Assembly (NCBI GenBank): GCA_021234155.1
Contig: JAJEKV010000010.1
Coordinates: 4,934,871 to 4,998,870 of the forward strand
Length of the DNA: 64,000 nucleotides
Source of the DNA: Isoetes taiwanensis
Lineage: Eukaryota > Streptophyta > Lycopodiopsida > Isoetales > Isoetaceae
Reading direction: 5' to 3'
The number at the start of each line of letters is the position of its first letter. The stretch's first letter is position 1. This document shows, in pieces, positions 34,466 through 46,779 of the stretch. Below the pieces are notes generated by a model. That model did not search any database. It was not told the DNA's origin and saw only the letters and a list, made by a program, of their open reading frames with translations. The position numbers and the translations under genes are program-made.

Positions 34466-34734
34466 CTGACAAACTTTTTGTGTATATATGGGCAGAATTG
34501 GAAATTTTTTCATCCAACAAACTATCTGCTTCATAATAAAAAACCTAAAATACTCTCATCTAAATTATTTTCTATTACTCTATTTTAACCTAAGCTATAA
34601 ACTTTGTTGTTTTAATTAGCTTGAAGATATCTCTCCATAGTTTTTCCAGGGCTATATCCATAGAGAAATTTTTTATGCTAGCTTTGTTTGCCATAAGTAT
34701 GTATTTCATGATATAAATGAATATCTAGTATAAT

Positions 34735-34885
34735 AGCAGGGGTTTTCTTTTGTATTTGTGTACTTTTTTTATGGTTTTCATTGTGTACTATTCTATTCTA
34801 TTCTATTCTATTCTATTCATATGATTTGGTGGCCGTATTTTGCAGGATGTATTAATGTGTACATCTAGAGTGCGCACAGTATTTT
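34735..34885 (+). repeat. Dispersed repeat copy with (TTCTA)n
   Basis: GGTTTTCTTTTGTA, then ATGGTTTTCATTGTGTACTA, about six TTCTA units, then ATATGATTTGGTGGCCGTAT and ACATCTAGAGTGCGC. The second copy at 55905-56030 lacks the pentanucleotide expansion, so the microsatellite grew inside this copy. Confidence 0.8.
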
Positions 34886-35729
34886 CATCTTCTAATTTTA
34901 TAATCCTAATTGTTTAGACCCATGTTTGAATGGTTTTTGTGCCCATTTACATTACTGGCCAAAATTGAGTCCTTAATTTATGGCTCACAATAAAGACCCT
35001 ATTTCACGCCATTTCCCTGGTGCATTTTTCCTAGAATCCAAGGCTACATTATCGAGCTCATGTGTTCAAGGGTTTTCATGTAGTTCGAGAGTATCGATTC
35101 TTTGTTCTACCATAAATGCCAGGCAACTTGAGTTCTTTAGAGATTTCAAAACAGAAACCGACACAAAGAATGAAGATTTAGAAGCAACAGAGCACCCTTA
35201 TACAAGGTACATATTATATTTGAATTTACAAATGCAATGAATTAAATCAATGATTCACATGCAATTATTCCTTGTTTTTGTTGATACTGGAGACGTTATA
35301 ACAACAAAAGAACTGTAACCCGAAGAAAGCAGCCCTAAGTTTTGGTGTCAACAAGTGCAGCTGGATGAAAAGAGGGCATGGCGGCCAAGGCAATAGGAGG
35401 CTGGATTTGTGTTTGGAAATCTCATTTTGATTCTTATGCTTCATCGTTCCAAACATATTACAGGTTTTTAGATTCTTATTTCTTTGATTTTACGTATTTT
35501 CTGGTTTACAGGTAATGAAAATATCCTATTTGTGTTTGCTTTTGATGATCGATGCTGCTCTGGTTTGCAGGACCGACTAGTTACCTAGACCAGCATGTTG
35601 CATCTTGTGCACCCAATTGGGCATCAAATTCAATATTACTTCTTCTCAACACGATTGCATTAGGTTATATGATCATGGTTCATGACATTGGTTTTATTGT
35701 TACAGAGATATATCTGCAAGCATCTTCTG

Positions 35730-36260
35730 ATTGTCTCAATCTATACAGGAAAATAATGTATGTTCTATACTGTTTCCTTGTTTGCAGGTGCTAGTCATTT
35801 TTTCTTAAATGACAACATGGTTCTTTTGCACACAAATATCCCCTCTTTTAATATTCCCAGGTAATACCATATGGTTTTTTGCCTTGTCTCCATGGCATCA
35901 TCTTGTTCCTTCGTTACTATTCTAACGAGAAGACAAAGTCGGCCTGTGAGTTATCTTGCAGCATTCCAGTAAATGTTTCACTCATCTTTTTCCTTACAAA
36001 CTAATAACATGGCTTCTCATCACAATCTTAGCATGTAATGCTATTGAAATTTCTTTCTTTCTTTTAGATTGAAATGTCTCAATCTGTACAAGAAAATAAG
36101 GTATGTTCTGTATTATTTGCTAGGTAATACCATCTCAGTAGCGTCATCTTGCTCCTTCATTGCTTCTCTAATGGGAAGACAAAGTTCGCCTGTCAGTACC
36201 TCTTGCAGCATTCCAGTAATTCACGTAGATTTTTCCTTGCAAAACAGACAACATGGCTTC
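35730..36260 (+). repeat. Direct duplication, unit about 330 bp
   Basis: Landmarks recur in order: TGTCTCAATCTATACAGGAA / TGTCTCAATCTGTACAAGAA, then GTAATACCAT, GAGAAGACAAAGTCGGCCTG / GGAAGACAAAGTTCGCCTGT, CTTGCAGCATTCCAGTAA and ACATGGCTTCTCATCACAAT. Identity looks near 80 percent. It may be an old exon duplication, but no protein is recognised. Confidence 0.75.
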
Positions 36261-37002
36261 TCATCACAATCGTAGGACATGCAAAAAATAGGGCAAAAAC
36301 TATTAAGAATGTGGGGTTAGATTGTTTAAGCTAATTTAAATCAACGCTCCAAAAGTGATACACTCTAGAAATACTATTTAGTATGCCCCAATGAATACAG
36401 CACTAAAATCATAGGAAAACCATGCCAAAAAATGTATAAAACTATAAAAATAATCCCCTATTATTATGCTAATTAATGCTATTGAAATTTCTTTCTTTCT
36501 TATCTTATAGTGGAAAACAAAGGCATTGAGTGAATTAGCATCCTTCCAACCTTGTAGTCGCAATATCCTAGTGTGCTAATCCCAGACATGCAGAAGCTAA
36601 TGTGGTCACTTTCAACCAATGTACATCTCCAATTTTAGTCTTCCTCATTGGCATGACGTGGGTTCCATCAGTGGCTACGTGTTATTTGATGGTGCTGTGC
36701 ATTGATCGAGGGATATGTGCAATATAGCAACGCTTCGGGCGTTTTAACAATATGCAAAAGGAGCATTAAATCCAGATACAACTATCACTTTTATGCACAT
36801 AAATGCATGCAACAATACATGCTTAGCACATTGTATCATTGTCTCCAATCTATGTCCAAGTGGTATGGATTGTTTTCTATTTTTATCAGCACGAATGACA
36901 TGTACATATATGTTTCAAATTACCTTTTGGAGTAGTCTAGGTTGGATGTAGCAAATATAGGTAAATATGACTATAAATAATGCAATTATCCTTTTGTTAT
37001 TG

Positions 37003-37820
37003 AACAATACCATATACATGGTATCATTTCGATGTAATTGTTTTTATTTATTGTCATCCTATATTTGTTTGCTTTGTTTCCATTTTTCATCTAATGTAAT
37101 CATTAGCATTCCCAATGGTTCACCGTCCAATGTCATTCACCATGTGTTGTCAATATCATGGTTTTATGTTGTTTTTCAGGGCGCGAAATTTTTTTATATA
37201 ACACGACCATATAACAATACATAACCCCAAACCATTACATCCAACATTTTTAAATTAAATCCCCCCTAAAATCCCCTTTGTTTTGGATGCATATTCACAA
37301 GGGAGGTGACGTAGGGCAGCGAGAGCCATTTTTGTACTTCCTAAAATCATAAAATACATGTATGTAATCAATACTATTTAGTACATTACCTCAAACCTTA
37401 TAGTATTTCGCAAGCCTTGCTATATAGTACACCCAAACTTGTACAGCCATACCCCACAAATGAGGATCGTCAACTACGATCTAGATTGAGGAATAACTTG
37501 GTAATATTCCCATTCAATAGCTCTTGATGCCTAGAGTCACCCTCCGTGTGAATATGCACCCAAACTAAAGGGAATTTTAGGGGGTTTTAGGGTTATGTAT
37601 TGTTATATGGTCGTGTTATATAAAAAATTTTGGTCCCTGAAAAACAACATAAAACCATGATATTGACAACACATGGTGAATGACATTGGATGGTGAACCA
37701 TCGGCAATGCTAATGATTACATTACATGAAAAATGGGAACAAAACAAACACAATAAATAAAAACAATTATATCAAAATGATACCATGTATATGATATGAT
37801 ATCATGTATATGGTATTGTT
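37003..37820. mobile_element. Large foldback element, copy B (818 bp, complete)
   Basis: Begins AACAATACCATATACATGG and ends with its complement CATGTATATGGTATTGTT. Terminal inverted repeats of about 250 bp enclose a roughly 300-bp unique centre. Both arms carry CCCATTTTTCATCTAATG, CAATATCATGGTTTTATG, GACCATATAACAATACATAA and the CCCCTAAAA block. The right arm has a small extra ATATGATATC. A non-coding foldback or MITE-like transposon; superfamily not determined and no target duplication is visible. Confidence 0.9.
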
Positions 37821-39226
37821 AGTCGTGTGAATACAACCAACTGCCCAGACTTTCAAAAAATAAAAAATAAAGATAGAAAAGATAAAATAAAAAAAAAGGA
37901 GACTTGGATCTCAGGGAGGTACAATGAGGTTCGTGGGAATCACTTATCCATCCCACTTAGTCAAATTTGATGGATTGGAAACTAATAGTATTAGGTACGA
38001 TGAGGTTTATGGAAACCACTTATCCATTTTACTTAGTCAATTTTGATGAATTGAAACCCTTGAAACCCAAACGCAGGGGGGCAAAGTCCAGTTGGGCAGT
38101 GTAGCTTGAAATTCACGAATACTCGATATGTGAAAAACCCTCTCTAAGTTATAAGGTTCAAGTGGCGACTATATTTGAACATGGAAGATGGTCAGGCTCA
38201 CAGCTTGACCTGTGGAGAGGGAAGTTATACAAAAAAGGCAGTTTTCCATAGCCATTTCTAATAAGCTTAAATTTTTGTTGTCTATTTATAGCATTTGGGA
38301 TCTAGTCTTCCTTTAATATGACAGTAAAAGTTGACAAGCAGGAAGCTTGATAACCCTATTAAAAGTGATGATTTTTCGACATAAATGTACACATTGTGAG
38401 ATTCTTTCTACCTAACGTGATGAAAAACTCCCACCCTTTCCGACATATTCCATGGAGTATGCCAATAAAGTGATTACAGCCATAAGTCAATATACATATA
38501 GTGTAGGCCAATGTGTGCCGAATTCCTATCAACTTTAGCATCCTACCATTTAAAATCAAGAATCTTTTTATTACAAGGAAAAACATTCCAAGAAGTTTTT
38601 CGGCCAAAATATGTGGATTTCTTTATACGTTTTAGAGGAAATCTAGATGTTCAAAGGCCCTAGCCTAGTATTGAAATCTAGATGAAATTTGGCCATTAAT
38701 GCTTTGAAGAGTTCATATACCTGTTTGGCCATTAATGCTTTGAAGAGTTAATATACATGTTTGCCCATTTCCTTCCTTCCTTCCAGTTGACATTGCAGAT
38801 ATTTTAAGTAAATGCCGGCGTTTTTTTTTCCTAAAACATATAAAATACATAAACAGTGTTGGGAAATTCCGGGGAACTATAAAGGAAGGAACGAAGGAAT
38901 TGGAATTGGAAATTTTCTGGTCAAATTTGCATATCGTCGGAATTTTTAGGAATTTTTCTGGCAAGTTTTCTTGTGGGTTTTTATGAAGGCTCTAAACACA
39001 AGATATCCGACTGGACAAAGTATCCGACGGGACACTGCATAAACCCTAGGATTTCTTCAACTGAGAGTTTTTGCCAAAAAAATAAACGTAGTATCCATCG
39101 TATGAACTCTGCTCACTCGTAGGGTGAGCATGATTGTTAAAAAAATATTCAGTAGAATAGTCAATGCCTCAGCCGTTTTAAGCAAGCAACAAAAATAAAA
39201 ACCAGATCAGCTTTCAAGCCTTGGCT
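37821..39226. other. Intergenic upstream of the receptor kinase
   Basis: Contains two near-duplicates of TATGAGGTT(C/T)(G/A)TGGGAAT-type sequence at about 37925 and 38000, and a duplicated GTTTGGCCATTAATGCTTTG at 38685-38750. The minus-strand frame 38607-38359 is open but unassigned. The promoter of the receptor kinase must lie in the last few hundred bases; no specific element is claimed. Confidence 0.4.
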
Positions 39227-42120
39227 ATGGCGAACGTCCTTTCTATGCGCAGGCTCTGTCTGCCTTTGCTTCTGCTCTTCGCCTCCCATTCCCTTGCCAA
39301 AATCAGCAATCTCGAAATGACCGCTCTTGAGCAAATTGGAAAAGCTCTTCACTACACTGATTCTGCCTTTTACTCTGATCCTTGTAACTCGGCAGCTATT
39401 GAATGTGACTCCACAAATACTACCATCGTTGAGCTCAGTTTTTTCAGGACGGGATTATCAGGAATTGTTCCTGAAGCCCTTGGCTCCCTTAAAAATCTAA
39501 CAGTTCTGATCATTAGCATAAATAACCTTGTAGTAGGCCCAATTCCTCGAGGTTTAGGTAACCTTACTCTGCTCACATATGTGAACCTTGGTACTAACAA
39601 CTTTAACGGTTCCCTTCCAGAGGAGTTGGGCAATCTTACCAAATTGACAGAATTCTATGTGGATAATAATCAGTTGACAGGGCCCATTCCGTCATCTATA
39701 GGACAGCTTACCAATCTCCAAAAATTTACTGCTTACCATAATCACTTAAATGGTGCCATTCCATCTCAGCTTGGTGATTGCAGCAATTTGTTCTACCTTC
39801 GCATTCAAGAAAATTCATTTTCTGGTGAGACTTCTTTTCTCCAAGGCTTGAAAAAACTTGAATATTTAGATCTGTCTTACAATCAGTTCTCTGGAACCAT
39901 TTTCAAAACTCTGCAGGGTTTAACTAGCTTAACTGTAGCATATTTTAGAGAAAACAGTTTCAATGACTCTCCATCCTCCATATCTGATTCTCTTCAGTAT
40001 TTAGACTTATCATTCAACCAGGTAACAGGAAGCATTCCACAGAACTTTGGTGGAAGCTCTTTGCAAAGCCTATTTCTAGACCACAATAATCTTACAAAAG
40101 AAGTCCCCGATGAAAGCTTCTCGTCCATGTCTAGCCTTCAGAAGCTAGATCTCTCTCATAATTTGCTCAACGGTTCTGTAACCAAGTTTAGGGCATACTT
40201 GGCCAACACAGAGATAAACTATGCATTCAATTATTTTACGGATGCTAGCCTCAAGACATTTAGCTGCCATATTTCAAGCTCTACATCATTGGATCACTGT
40301 TCTCCCTTTGTACCAGGTAGCCTTCAAAGTTTTGCAATCAACGCAGGAGGTGATAATATAACGTTCGAGAACTTACAGTTCCAACCTGATTTGGAACGTG
40401 GATTTGGGTTCCATTATGACAGTAGTGGTTCAAGAACATGGGCTGTAGAGATATCATCAGAAAATTCCAAAATTATTAGTAAACCTGACCTTACAGATCT
40501 TGCACAAATATACAGATCCATGCGTTCAGCAGAAGAATATTTAGCCTATCATGGAAGTCAGTTACATCCAGGAAAGTACAATGTCACGCTTTATTTTGCA
40601 GAAATAGAAGGTGATCAAACTGGATATAGAGTGTTTGATGTCTATATCCAAGGAAGCCTGGTAAGAAAGGATTTGGATGTGTATGATCTAGTAGGAAAAA
40701 ACAAGCCATGCATCATCTACAATGAAACTGAAGTTACAAGTGGCATCCTTTCTGTTCAACTAATTTATGATGGCAAGACCAGTGGATCTGGTGCAGTTGG
40801 CCGCGGAGGACCTATGATATCAGCCATATCTGTGATCTTAACAAAGCCTTATTCAAACATCCCAAGCACTTTAACTAGTGCTTCCAAGTCCAGTAGAATA
40901 GCTATAATAATTGGTTGTACTATCGCGTTATTTCTGATCCTTGTAGCAACAGGGTTATTACTCATCTTCTGCTTAAGAAGGAAGAAGAGACATGCTTTAA
41001 TAGAACATGAACACCAACAAAAGATTGGACTAATGGAGTATCAATATATTACTCTTTGCCAGGCCACAAACAATTTCAACGAATTATGCAAAATAGGAGA
41101 AGGTGGCTTTGGATCAGTCTACAAGGGTGTGCTGCGAAATGGCTGTATAGTTGCCATCAAGCGTCTACATGGAGATAGAACTGCAAAACAGGAAGAAGAG
41201 TTTAAAAAGGAAATTCAGCTTATAAGCATGGTACGCCATCAAAATCTTGTTGACATTCTTGGGTATTGTATTTACTCTTACAAATCGGTGCAAAGATTCT
41301 TGCTGGTATCTGACTACATGCCCAATGGAAGCCTTGAGAAACTGCTCTTTTCTGAGAATAAAAACTTTGTATTGAGCTGGGAATTAAGATACAAGATAGC
41401 AATTGGTACTGCATCTGGGCTTGCATATCTCCATGATGAGTCCAAGCTTCATATTATTCATTGTGATATCAAACCTCACAACATACTCTTGGATGAAGAT
41501 TTCAGTCCTTGTTTGACTGACTTTGGTCTTGCAAGATTATTTGATGATAATAAAACCCATGTCACAGCTTCCAAACTCCAAGGCACAGCGGGATATCTAG
41601 CACCGGGTATGCATGCAACCTTCATACTTAGATTTTTATATTATTTTCACCATAAATTCCTATTCTGATGTGTATATTGAATGCAGAGTATGTTACGAAA
41701 CGTCAAGTATCCGAGAAAGTAGATGTATACAGCTTTGGTGTAGTGTTGCTGCAATTGCTGAGTGGCAGGCATGTAATAGATACAGAGCAAATGGTATATT
41801 TGGTAGACTGGGCACATGAGCTTGGACCATCTAATCTGAAGACTTTGATGGATAAGCGCTTAAGAAGTAATTATATATGGGGTCAAGCTAAAACAAGTGC
41901 CTCAGTAGCAATTCTGTGCACCAACGCAGCAGCTAGTATAAGGCCAAGAATGCGTGATGCAAGGCTGATGTTAGAAGGAATAATTCAGGTTCCAGATCTT
42001 CAACTCAACTCCATAAGGGAGGGTGCTTCAGCATCGAGAAGCCCAACTGCTTCATCTTTTCTATCTGATGCCCAAAATGACTCCCACCATTCGATCCCTT
42101 TGCTCCGAAGTGACGACTAA
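39227..42120 (+). CDS. LRR-malectin receptor-like kinase (non-RD), intact
   Basis: Two exons (39227-41606 and 41687-42120, GT-AG, phase 1) encode 937 aa of a plasma-membrane receptor kinase resembling LRR family VIII. Domains: signal peptide (MRRLCLPLLLLFASHSLA, start ATG chosen because an upstream in-frame codon is TTG); leucine-rich repeats about 75-350; malectin-like domain about 365-545 (FAINAGGDNITFENLQFQPD); one membrane helix about 559-585; Ser/Thr kinase from about 610. The kinase shows GEGGFGSVYKG, lysine in VAIKR, HCDIKPHN (about 745) and DFGLAR (about 765), and the intron falls inside the APE motif. Cys in place of Arg before the catalytic Asp makes it a non-RD kinase, a class often linked to immune signalling. 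A single intron is unusually few for this family. The ligand is unknown. Confidence 0.95.
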
Positions 42121-43363
42121 GTCTATACCCTAAAACTTCGGCTATAAACATTTGTAACTTATATTTGTGACCTCGCAACAATGGGATATTTGGACATTTC
42201 GTAAATGTTGCCTGGACCATTTGACGTTTGAGCCAATCACAAGTTGCCACGTGCCATGTATTCTTCTATGGCATATTCCCCTCTCTACTCATATTTTTGT
42301 TTTAGGCAACATTCTGCTCAACATTCTATTTTACTCAACATTCTGTCATTCACCTATTCACATTATTCACTATTCACAGAATACATTATTCGCTACTATT
42401 CATTACTAACAGTAAATTAACTCATTCAATTACCTCAAGATCACACAATTTATTCGGATTACTCAATAAACAGAATTGACGAGATCATAATTGCATTGAT
42501 TTATATCAGAAATGTTTACAAAAGCTTGTAGATCTCAAATTTTTTACCAAAAGCAACAAAAAGGATACAAATCTAGAAGTTCACAAAAGCCTGTATTTCT
42601 CCTATATCATTTCTTCATCATATACTTCATCAACCCACTGAAATCATGTGCTGAAATGCCTGGCATCACGATGTTACAGTTTTGGAAGCCTATCTTCTAT
42701 ATATTTTGCTATGGCATCCTCCCCAAACTCGGACACCATTTCTGACACAAAATCACATAATCCTCTGTTACCAGACTCATTACTACAAACTGACCAAAGT
42801 TTGCTTCATCTTTTTTCTTTCCCTTTGTATCTCCCAGAATGCAGAGTCTTAGTAATCTCTGCAAGAACAAAACATGCAGAAGCTTTATAATCTTTAGACA
42901 ATAAACCTTTGAAAATAGAATGTACCTTTCTTTGGAGCGTCCTCTTCAAGAAGATACACGTTCTTGATCAACCTTATTTTCTTTGACAAAGGATTAAAGT
43001 TTTCAATAGAAGGCACGTCATTATACCTCTGTATATCTATACAATCAACACTCACAAGATTGGTGGAAAATTCTGGAAAAGGATAGAGCTCAAGCACAAT
43101 GCATTGTTGGGCATATCCAGGCTTCTAAGGCTATTGAAGAAGAAAGTGTCTCTGAAGATGGCTACAACACTAGAGGTTTATCTCGGTACTTTGATAATAT
43201 GAAAACTTATCTCACATTATTCACCAAGTTTAAAATGGTCCAGGATGCCCCTCATGCCATTTTGATTCCATAAAAAAATTGCCTAGCTATTGATGTTCAT
43301 CTCATTGTAAAGCCTTTTAGCATCATGCTTCATTTGTTTTGATTCAGTACTGCCATGGGAAAG
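42121..43363. other. 3' flank of receptor kinase; no gene recognised
   Basis: Repeated words CATTCTGT, ATTATTCACTATTCAC and similar lie at 42310-42400. Nothing codes convincingly. Confidence 0.45.
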
Positions 43364-45150
43364 CTTTCCAGTGTCGGATTCGACCAGGATATGGCATCAT
43401 GCCATCATGTAGTGGGAGGGTCTCGGTGCCAAAAGACGGATCCTTAAAAAGCCTCCGAAAGCAACTTTCCTCAAAACTCTTCTCGGAAGGCCCTAACGAC
43501 AAATGAACGAATTCCCCACCCGGGAGTTGCAAATTGATGTGGAATGTTGACATTACCCTAGGTACCAAGTTCCATGGGTAGAAGACCACCCCTTGTCTAA
43601 TAAGCATGAAAGGAGCTAAAGCCCAATATACTTATAGGCAATTGGCCAAGGTGCTACCCTGCGAACACTGTTTGGGGAGGCGCCTATGTACCCTTCTTTA
43701 GAAAAACCGACCGTGACCCCTAAGGTAATTCGATGTTCCGAATGGCATGGCGAAGTCGAATCGCAATTCTGGAGTTCACTTCCTGCGGAAACGATTGAAC
43801 AATTAGTTTTCTACTGGATAGCCCACAGAACGATTCGCAGTTTGAGAAGCTTTCCCGAGACAGATCATGGATTTTCTTCACATGCCCATAACATTGTCCG
43901 TGAATGGAGGATTCAACGGATGGATAGGGGAACCAAGCTTTTGGAGAGAGGGCATTAGCGTATGATCTCTGTCAGACCAAGTTTCATGGGCAGAATTCTG
44001 TCCCTTGGCCGAGAAGCACCAAAGGAGCTCAAAACACAACACACTTATAATCATGGCCTAGGTGCTGCCTGCGAACACTGATTGGTGTGGCATCTGTGTA
44101 CCATACTTTGAAAAAATTGACTGTATAACCTGACCCCTAATTTGACATTCTAAATGGCATGGCAAAGCGGAGACGCCATTCTGAAGTCTTTATCCTGCCC
44201 AAATGACAGAACAATTGGGTTTCTTCTCGCTAACCCACATGATGATTTGTGGTTTGTTAAGTCCCCTTGAAGGATCATGGATTTTCTTCAACATGCCTGT
44301 AACATTGTCCACGAATGGAGGATTCAACAATCGGATAAGGGAACTGTTCTGGGAGCAAGGGCATTAGCATACAACCTCACGGAGAGGGATAGTGTTCTGG
44401 TACACTTGCCTCCGTCGAATTCGACCAGGATTTGGCACCATATCATCATGTAGTGGAAGGGTCGCGATATCAAAAGACGGTAAGAACCCTTCGGAAAGCC
44501 CTAATGACACATACGACTTTCCCACCCTAAAATTGCAAGTTGATTGGCTCAGAACTTTGACGTTACTTTAGAGACCAAGTTTCGTAGGCAGAAGACTGCC
44601 CCTTGGCCAAGAAGCACAATAGAGTCCAAGTCCAACACTCTTGTAGTCAAATGCCCTAGGTGCTGCTTGCAAACACTGATTGATGAAGCGTCTATGTACC
44701 CTTCTTTAGAAAACCTGACTGTATAACTTAACCCCTAAGGTATTTTTTACGTTGCAGATGGCCTGGCGAAGTCGAATCGCATTCTGGAGTCCTCATCCTG
44801 CACGAACGACAGAACAATTGGGTTTCTATCCAGTAGCCCAGGACAATTTGCGGTTTGGTATGTTTCCTCGAATGGATCGATCATGGATTTTCCTCAACAT
44901 GCCCATGTCATTGTTGATGAGAGGAGGATTCAACGATTGGATAGTGGAACTGAGCTTACGGATAGAACGCATTAGCGTACAACCTATAGGAGGGGGGATA
45001 GATTCTGGCATCCTTGCCTGCGTCGAATTCGACTAGGATTTGGCACCATGTCATCATGCAGGGGGAGGGTCATGATGCCAAAATACTGATCCATCGGAGG
45101 TTGCATAGATGACGCAAAAAGGGCCAAGTTTGACACAAAAGTGCCACTCA
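43364..45150 (+). repeat. Long complex tandem repeat array
   Basis: Two blocks alternate. Block a starts near TTCGACCAGGAT...GGCA(T/C)CAT (43375, 44425, 45025). Block b contains GTGCT(A/G)CC/TTGC...CGAACACTG, CTATGTACCCTTCTTTAGAA and CATGGATTTTCTTCA (43650-43965, 44050-44375, 44660-44985). Order is a-b-b'-a'-b''-a''. Units are 70-85 percent alike by eye. Open frames across block b (for example 43686-43958 and 44752-45036) share the composition of the repeat, but no family is recognised. A reversed remnant (GCTCCTTTGGTGCTTCTTGG) lies at about 45800. Confidence 0.75.
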
Positions 45151-45970
45151 CTAGTGTGAGGGAAACAACCTTGTAAATAGACATTTAATAGTACTAGTTT
45201 AGGCTGGCAAGGTTTTTAATCGCTACAACTACATTTGATCCACAGTTGAAAACAACAGCAAAAACAAAACACGGGCTATTTTTTTTTAACATTATTAAAA
45301 AAACTATACGTAATTATATGGAGGTATGGTTTTCAAGATATGTTGTAGTTTTCTTTTTCTTTTTTTTTTTAAATAATGTGTGGTTTCTTAAGGAGGTGTA
45401 ATTTTTTGAGTTGTCGTTTTATATGTTCTTCTAAGCATGTATGACCAAGTTGTCCATACGCCCTATACCCGTCCTTGATATGCAACAACTTGTACCACAT
45501 ATATACATCACCACAACCTCATGACATGCCTTTCTATGGCACAGGCTAGTCTTCTAGACCCCTCTTCATGAAAAGGGACTATGACGAAAGCCTCTAACCA
45601 AGGGCTTCAACTTTCAGATTTGATTGTTGAATCCTTAATTCCCATAGGCTATTTCTGTTCAAGGATGACAATAGTATAACATCGAAGGATAGCAATAGGG
45701 GCCAAGTTTCATGGTCATTTTTCTAAAGAAGGAAACAAAATGTTTCACCAAGCAATATTCATAGGCCCAATTGACTACAAATGTGTTGGACTTAAGCTCC
45801 TTTGGTGCTTCTTGGCCAAGGAGTGGTCTTCTATCCACAAAACTTGACCCCTAGAAATGTGACATTTTGAGTCAGTGGGCAGAGTCAATTTACAATTCTA
45901 GAATGGGGAAGTCGTCTGCTCGTCGCCAGGGCCTTCTGAGAAGAGTTTTGGGAAAAGTTGATTCCGGAGT
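45151..45970. other. Intergenic; inverted remnant of the neighbouring repeat
   Basis: CTCCTTTGGTGCTTCTTGGC at about 45799-45818 is the reverse complement of GCCAAGAAGCACCAAAGGAG, seen in forward block a around 44010-44030 (GCCGAGAAGCACCAAAGGAG). Nothing else is supported. Confidence 0.5.
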
Positions 45971-46280
45971 GAAAGCATGCTAGGTGTACCATGTAAATTA
46001 CTTTTTAGAGAGTGCAAAACTACCCAGAAAAGTACCCAGTACTAGATACCGGGAACTTGCACAAATGACTCAATAAACAATAAGCTTGGGCGTTGATTCA
46101 TTCATTTTAGTCTGTAACGGCATTGTTATCCTTTGATACTATATAGTGACGTGTTATTGACCTTAAATTCAAATTTTTTTGATTGATTTTAATGGAAAGA
46201 ACTATGAAAGTACCAGATTTAAAAGTACCCAGTGTAGGTACTTTTGAGGGTTCCAAAAGTGGTACACGTAGCATGCTTTC
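45971..46280. mobile_element. MITE (310 bp), same family as 12304-12624
   Basis: Ends GAAAGCATGCTAGGTGTACC and the reverse complement of GAAAGCATGCTACGTGTACC. The interior carries AAAAGTACCCAGTACTAG and GTACCCAGTGTAGGTACTTT, as in the UPL3-inserted copy. Target duplication not clear. It abuts the CACTA-like terminus. Confidence 0.8.
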
Positions 46281-46282
46281 AA

Positions 46283-46770
46283 CACTACAACAGGATAGGG
46301 TTTTTGTGTCAAACCTTGCGTCACTACCTTCTAAGCCTTGTCAGATTTGTGTCAGAATCTTGAAAGTGACACAAATTAATTCGATTGTGTCAGGACTTGT
46401 GTCAGTACATTTGCGTCAATAGCAATGTCATGTTTGTGACATATTTGTATCAAACTTTTGTTAGCTTTTGTAACGATTAGTGCATCATGTATTGCAAAAA
46501 GATTGTGACATAATTTAATGTCGAATATAACAATAGGTTTGTATCTACCATAACATCGTTAGATCGAAAGTTTTGGGTCAATTTTATTACACATTTATGT
46601 CATATTTTGTAGTAACTTCTTGTCATCTCTTGTAAAACATTTGTGTGAATATATAGTGTCAAATATATGGACAATTTTACATCAATTCTGTTTTATGTTG
46701 TGGCACTTACATCACGCGATTGCATCAAAAAAGTGTCAATATAGTGACATTGTGAAGTAGAGTCAACTGT
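46283..46770. mobile_element. CACTA-like transposon terminus
   Basis: Starts CACTACAACAGGATAGGG, the CACTA signature. It is followed by clustered subterminal words TGTGTCA (at least four) and TGACACA within 150 bp, and decayed versions to about 46720. This is how En/Spm-type ends look. The opposite end and transposase were not found, and a LINE remnant begins at about 46780. Confidence 0.6.
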
Positions 46771-46779
46771 TCTGTTGTG

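Larger units (their letters stand above)
34466..37002. other. Intergenic; weak coding-like stretches
   Basis: 34980-35214 is open (GVQGFSCSSRVSILC-like composition, ending at AAG|GTACAT, a possible donor), and 35560-35790 is open, but I cannot assign or join them. The interval also holds the repeats at 34735-34885 and 35730-36260. Confidence 0.35.

Noticed and set aside
39221-39226. Start of the receptor kinase two codons earlier
   Set aside because: The codon at 39221 is TTG; the first ATG is at 39227 and gives a good signal peptide.
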